Assembly (NCBI RefSeq): GCF_033095805.1
Contig: NZ_CP109901.1
Coordinates: forward strand, 744,001 to 808,000
Direction: 5' to 3'
From: Serratia sp. UGAL515B_01
GTDB lineage: Bacteria > Pseudomonadota > Gammaproteobacteria > Enterobacterales > Enterobacteriaceae
DNA length: 64,000 nucleotides
This document shows, in pieces, positions 60,874 to 64,000 of this stretch; position 1 is the first letter of the stretch, and the number at the start of each line of letters is the position of its first letter. A model generated the notes under the pieces. The model made no database searches. It saw nothing but the letters and a program-made list of their open reading frames with translations, and was not told the DNA's origin. The translations under genes and the position numbers were made by a program.

Positions 60874-61415
60874 AACTGTCATTGATTATTTCAGCTCTCC
60901 GGTTGCGCTGCCCGTCATTTGAGGGGCGTATTTCTGGTGCGGCAGAATATAAACCCATTCCCGATACTGCAAAAATGAAGTTGCCATCTGCCTGGGTTAT
61001 CCCGCTTGATGACAACGTCAGTGAGCAGAAATCACAAACTGACTACTGGCAAGAGCTGACAGAAGGCTTTGCAGTAATTGTTATCATGGACAATACGCAA
61101 GATCAGCGTGGGCAGGCGGCAGCGTTTGACGTTGTTCATGATGTTAGGGCTGAACTGTGGAAGGCTCTGCTTGGCTGGGAGCTTGAAGATTACGACCCCA
61201 TTCAATATGACGGCGGTAATTTGCTGGATATGAATCGTGCCCACCTTTACTACCAGTTCGACTTCTCAGCCAAAACCGACATCGCTGCTGAGGATACCCA
61301 ACATTGGGATGACCTACAGCAACTTGAAGAGCTGGCGCTTGTGGCGGTTGATGTTGATTTCATGAAGCCCGATGGCGATATCGAGCACAAGTTAAGAATC
61401 CCACTAGACGAGTAA
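60870..61415 (+). CDS. Tail terminator-like protein (Mu gp37-like family)
   Basis: The protein has 181 residues from the ATG at 60870 (ATGA overlap). MKLSLIISALRLRCPSFEGR, WQELTEGFAVIVIMDNTQDQ and GQAAAFDVVHDVRAELWKAL match the gp37-like tail proteins in front of Mu-like sheath genes. It probably caps the tail tube and joins it to the head. Confidence 0.8.
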   Translation: MKLSLIISALRLRCPSFEGRISGAAEYKPIPDTAKMKLPSAWVIPLDDNVSEQKSQTDYWQELTEGFAVIVIMDNTQDQRGQAAAFDVVHDVRAELWKALLGWELEDYDPIQYDGGNLLDMNRAHLYYQFDFSAKTDIAAEDTQHWDDLQQLEELALVAVDVDFMKPDGDIEHKLRIPLDE

Positions 61416-61420
61416 TCCCT

Positions 61421-61603
61421 ATGTATGTGATCCCCTGCAATGGCCGGTCAGTGCCTGATCCGGTCAAGGGCGACTTTTTGCCAAAAGAAGGCAGAAACGT
61501 TGCCGACACTATCTATTGGCATCGTCGTTTGGTCTCCGGTGAAGTGGTGCTGAAGGACACAACGCCCGTCCAGAAACCCGAACAAAAGGCTAAAAAACAA
61601 TGA
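61421..61603 (+). CDS. DUF2635 family phage protein
   Basis: The protein has 60 residues (MYVIPCNGRSVPDPVKGDFL, PKEGRNVADTIYWHRRLVSG). This small conserved protein stands before Mu-type sheath genes. Its role is unknown. Confidence 0.85.
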   Translation: MYVIPCNGRSVPDPVKGDFLPKEGRNVADTIYWHRRLVSGEVVLKDTTPVQKPEQKAKKQ

Positions 61604-63090
61604 ATTTTAACACTATCCCAAATGATTTGAGGGTACCGCTGTTTTCTGCCGAAATGGATAACAGCGCGGCAAACACGATACAAGATAGCGGCCCTGCGTT
61701 ACTCATTGCTCACGCATTGGCAGGTAGCATCATCGAGCCTAACAAGCTGGTTATCATGCCGAGCGCCGGATTGGCTGGACAGATCGCAGGGCGCGGTAGC
61801 CAGCTTGCGCGAATGGTTTCGGCCTATCGTGCTGTAGATCCGTTTGGTGAGTTGTGGGTGATTGCTACACCAGAGCCGGCGGGAACGCCAGCAACCGGCA
61901 CGTTGACAATCACCGGTTCAGCTCAGGCAGCAGGCGCGTTGTCGATCTATATCGGCTCTACGCGAGTGCAGGCAATGGTTACAGCATTGGATACGCCAGC
62001 GATCATTGGTACCACTGTTGCAGCAGCTATCAATGCGCTGCCTGATTTACCGGTTACCGCTGAAGCGATCGACGGTGTTGTGACGCTGACGGCAAAAAAT
62101 AACGGACTCACCGGCAATGGCATCCCCGTAGTGATGAACTATCGCGGCACCGTGGGAGGTGAGCAAAACCCAGCCGGGGTGAATGTGGCGATTTCGCCAA
62201 TCGCGGGTGGCGCGGGTTCCCCTGATTTGTCGGCGACGATTGCCGCGATGGGCGATGAAATGTTTGATTTTATCGGCTTCCCATTCAGTGATTCTGCATC
62301 TCTGTCCGTAATTGGCACGGAAATGAACGACGACACTGGGCGCTGGTCGTGGTCACGTCAGCTTTATGGTCACGTTTACACCGCAAAAATTGGGGTGTTG
62401 TCTGATTTAGTGGCGTTCGGCTCCACGTTTAACGATCCGCATCTGACTATTGCCGGATACGAGCCAGGCGTACAGATTTCCACCGATGAGCTGGTCGCGG
62501 CTCGCACTGCTCGTAATGCGGTATTTATCCGTAACGACCCAGCCAGACCAACGCAAACCGGTTTGCTGAATGGTGCCCTGCCAGCCCCGGCGGGTGAGCG
62601 TTTCATTCTTACCGAGCAGCAATCCCTGTTAACTCATGGTATCGCCACGGCATACAGCGAGGGCGGCGTGGTGCGCATTCAGCGAGACATCACGACTTAT
62701 CAGAAGAATGCTTACGGCAATGCCGATAACAGCTTTCTGGATAGCGAAACGTTGCACACCAGCGCCTATGTGTTGCGCCGCTTGAAGTCGGTGATCACCA
62801 GTAAATACGGTCGGCACAAATTGGCGAATGACGGTACCCGATTCGGGCCAGGTCAGGCCATTGTTACGCCATCCGTGATCCGTGGTGAAATCCTTGCCGT
62901 TTATCGTCAACTGGAGCGAAGCGCGATCGTCGAAAACTTCGATCTGTTCGCTCAATACTTGATCGTGGAGCGCAACGCGGACGACCCGAACCGCCTTGAT
63001 GTGCTGTTCCCACCTGATTACGTCAATCAGTTGCGTGTGTTTGCTCTGCTTAATCAATTCCGCCTGCAGTACCAAGAGGAGTCCGTTTAA
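61600..63090 (+). CDS. Contractile tail sheath protein (Mu gpL family)
   Basis: The protein has 496 residues. Mu-type sheath: FNTIPNDLRVPLFSAEMDNS at the N-terminus, AYRAVDPFGELWVIATPEP, the conserved AAMGDEMFDFIGFPFSDSAS, and YVLRRLKSVITSKYGRHKLA in the C-terminal part. It shows that the phage is a myovirus. It overlaps DUF2635 by four bases. Confidence 0.95.
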   Translation: MNFNTIPNDLRVPLFSAEMDNSAANTIQDSGPALLIAHALAGSIIEPNKLVIMPSAGLAGQIAGRGSQLARMVSAYRAVDPFGELWVIATPEPAGTPATGTLTITGSAQAAGALSIYIGSTRVQAMVTALDTPAIIGTTVAAAINALPDLPVTAEAIDGVVTLTAKNNGLTGNGIPVVMNYRGTVGGEQNPAGVNVAISPIAGGAGSPDLSATIAAMGDEMFDFIGFPFSDSASLSVIGTEMNDDTGRWSWSRQLYGHVYTAKIGVLSDLVAFGSTFNDPHLTIAGYEPGVQISTDELVAARTARNAVFIRNDPARPTQTGLLNGALPAPAGERFILTEQQSLLTHGIATAYSEGGVVRIQRDITTYQKNAYGNADNSFLDSETLHTSAYVLRRLKSVITSKYGRHKLANDGTRFGPGQAIVTPSVIRGEILAVYRQLERSAIVENFDLFAQYLIVERNADDPNRLDVLFPPDYVNQLRVFALLNQFRLQYQEESV

Positions 63091-63455
63091 TGGCCAGAAA
63101 CAAGCGTATCGGGGGTACCTGTTATTTCAAGATCGACGGTCAGCAATTGTCGCTAACCGGCGGCATAGAAGTACCTATGAATACAGCGGTAAAAGAAGAT
63201 GTGGTGGGTATGGATGGTTCTGTGCATTACAAAGAAACCCACCGCGCGGCGTATATCAAAGGCACGTTTAAGGTGCCGGGTGATTTCCCGATCAGTAAGC
63301 TGGTCTCGTCCGACTCAATGACGATCACCGCCGAGCTGGCCAATGGTCAGGTCTACGTCCTTTCTGAGGCCTGGTTGAATGGCGAGGCAAACCACAACGC
63401 TGAAGAAGGCACGGCTGATCTCGAATTCCACGCAGAAGAAGGGTTCTATCAATGA
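63090..63455 (+). CDS. Tail tube protein (Mu gpM family)
   Basis: The protein has 121 residues. RIGGTCYFKIDGQQLSLTGG, VVGMDGSVHYKETHRAAYIK and NHNAEEGTADLEFHAEEGFY are characteristic. It builds the inner tube inside the sheath. Its ATG overlaps the sheath stop by one base. Confidence 0.94.
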   Translation: MARNKRIGGTCYFKIDGQQLSLTGGIEVPMNTAVKEDVVGMDGSVHYKETHRAAYIKGTFKVPGDFPISKLVSSDSMTITAELANGQVYVLSEAWLNGEANHNAEEGTADLEFHAEEGFYQ

Positions 63456-63727
63456 CAAAAATCACATTAACCAGAGAAATCACCGTTTCGGGTGAGCCGA
63501 TCATAGAGTTGACGCTACGTGAGCCAACTTATGACGAAATGGCATCCTGTGGTATCCCGTTCACCATTACGGAGGACGGAGAAGTTAAGATGGATCTCAA
63601 GTCCACGCTGCGTTACCTGCCGATCTTGGCAGGAATACCGCCTTCCTCGGCAAAACAAATGACCCCGAAAGACATCATGACCGCCTCGATGTCGATTGTT
63701 AGTTTTTTTACGGCGTCGGCAGTGTAA
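63452..63727 (+). CDS. Tail assembly chaperone (Mu gp41-like), with -1 frameshift extension to 63867
   Basis: The zero-frame product has 91 residues (MTKITLTREITVSGEPIIEL ... SFFTASAV). A run of seven T (63703-63709) reads AGT TTT TTT ACG; a -1 slip there gives FFYGVGSVKNFTTRVYNIAY, then FWRINPLTLMSCPLSKIVEL and EEQAERINSEINNG to a TGA at 63865-63867. The extended chaperone (~137 residues) is the G-T type product needed for tape-measure assembly. The extension overlaps the tape-measure start. Confidence 0.92.
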   Translation: MTKITLTREITVSGEPIIELTLREPTYDEMASCGIPFTITEDGEVKMDLKSTLRYLPILAGIPPSSAKQMTPKDIMTASMSIVSFFTASAV

Positions 63728-63859
63728 AAAACTTTACTACTCGAGTTTATAACATTGCCTATTTCTGGCGCATTAACCCTTTAACGCTGATGTCCTGTCC
63801 GCTCTCCAAGATAGTGGAGCTTGAAGAGCAGGCAGAGCGAATCAATTCGGAGATAAATA

Positions 63860-64000
63860 ATGGCTGATAGCTTTCAACTAAAGGCGATCATCACCGGCGT
63901 TAACAAGCTATCGCCACAACTTACGACGATGCAGAAGGATCTGCGTAAGTTTAAGGGGGAGTTCAAGGATGTTATCAGTTCCGCTGGTGTAGTTGGCGCT
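63860..64000 (+). CDS. Tail tape measure protein, 5' end only
   Basis: The first 47 residues are visible: MADSFQLKAIITGVNKLSPQ, LTTMQKDLRKFKGEFKDVIS, SAGVVGA. The start and position behind the frameshifted chaperone are those of a tape measure protein, which sets tail length. It continues beyond the window. Confidence 0.88.
   Translation, partial: MADSFQLKAIITGVNKLSPQLTTMQKDLRKFKGEFKDVISSAGVVGA

Larger units (their letters stand above)
35690..64000. mobile_element. Prophage (HK97-type head, Mu-like contractile tail), right end beyond window
   Basis: A continuous phage gene order runs from here to the window end: leftward PrtN/ORF6N/small early genes, CI-Cro switch, helicase and primase, Q antiterminator, cargo genes, holin-endolysin-spanins, terminase, portal, protease, capsid, connectors, sheath, tube, frameshift chaperone and tape measure. 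The left edge is placed between yggL and the PrtN-like gene. No attachment repeat can be identified without the right end, and no integrase lies at this end. One IS3 insertion is present; structural genes appear intact. Confidence 0.93.

Noticed and set aside
63090..63271. Alternative frame overlapping the sheath end and tube start
   Set aside because: The tube protein in the other frame matches its family along its whole length; the alternative is a shadow.
35698..64000. Tailocin (phage-tail bacteriocin) suggested by the PrtN-like gene
   Set aside because: Terminase, portal, prohead protease, major capsid and connector genes are all present, so this is a head-bearing prophage, not a headless tailocin.
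1..64000. CRISPR arrays
   Set aside because: No series of regularly spaced direct repeats was seen; the repeats present are IS ends, operators and dispersed palindromes.

Overview
This window looks like a chromosomal segment of a Yersiniaceae-type enterobacterium (Serratia/Yersinia/Rahnella relatives). The evidence is the core block mltC-yggX-mutY-trmB with yggL beyond it, a tRNA-Phe in front of mltC, DUF3289/DUF943 genes and an enterobacterial chaperone-usher gene. The genus is an inference from protein resemblance; no rRNA or marker set is present.

Positions 1-7365 are a scrapyard of accessory DNA. It holds the 3' part of a fimbrial usher, two diverged IS1-family elements (1900-2665, 6600-7365), an IS6-family element (4399-5192), the tail of a group II intron, a possible secreted peptidoglycan peptidase with a lipoprotein partner, and a DUF3289/DUF943 pair.

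Positions 7795-22419 form a biosynthetic gene cluster of fifteen genes, all on the + strand and mostly overlapping or tightly spaced. It contains a methionyl-tRNA-synthetase-like enzyme with no obvious tRNA-binding tail, a carrier-protein/cupin fusion, a lysine/ornithine-type N-monooxygenase, a DAO-type flavin oxidase, a stand-alone adenylation enzyme, a GNAT, a diaminobutyrate-type aminotransferase, a second flavoprotein, an alpha/beta hydrolase, a BtrH-like acyltransferase and a DMT exporter. N-hydroxylase + MetRS-like + cupin (+ DAO oxidase) is the toolkit that makes N-N bonds in the s56-p1, pyrazomycin/formycin and triacsin pathways. I therefore read this as a hydrazine/hydrazone natural-product cluster. 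Its cupin is fused to a carrier protein instead of to the MetRS-like domain.

Positions 22420-27371 are decayed island DNA ending in a frameshifted P4-type integrase beside tRNA-Phe. Core genes occupy 27869-31377. Between trmB and yggL (31378-35302) lies a decaying locus with a SunS-type S-glycosyltransferase remnant, a double-glycine-leader peptide and an unknown 116-residue protein. It resembles a glycocin bacteriocin locus, unusual for a Gram-negative. A truncated second copy of the trmB promoter and start codon follows, cut by a dead IS6 element.

From about 35690 to the window end is a prophage with an HK97-type head and a Mu-like contractile tail. Its order is: PrtN-like gene and leftward early genes, CI/Cro switch, helicase and primase, Q antiterminator, cargo, lysis cassette, terminase, portal, protease, capsid, connectors, sheath, tube, frameshifted chaperone and the start of the tape measure. 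The cargo is a RelA/SpoT-domain protein with a NdpA-like nucleoid protein, and an RNase A-like toxin with its immunity gene. An IS3-family element has split an HNH gene just before the terminase. No integrase lies at the left prophage edge.
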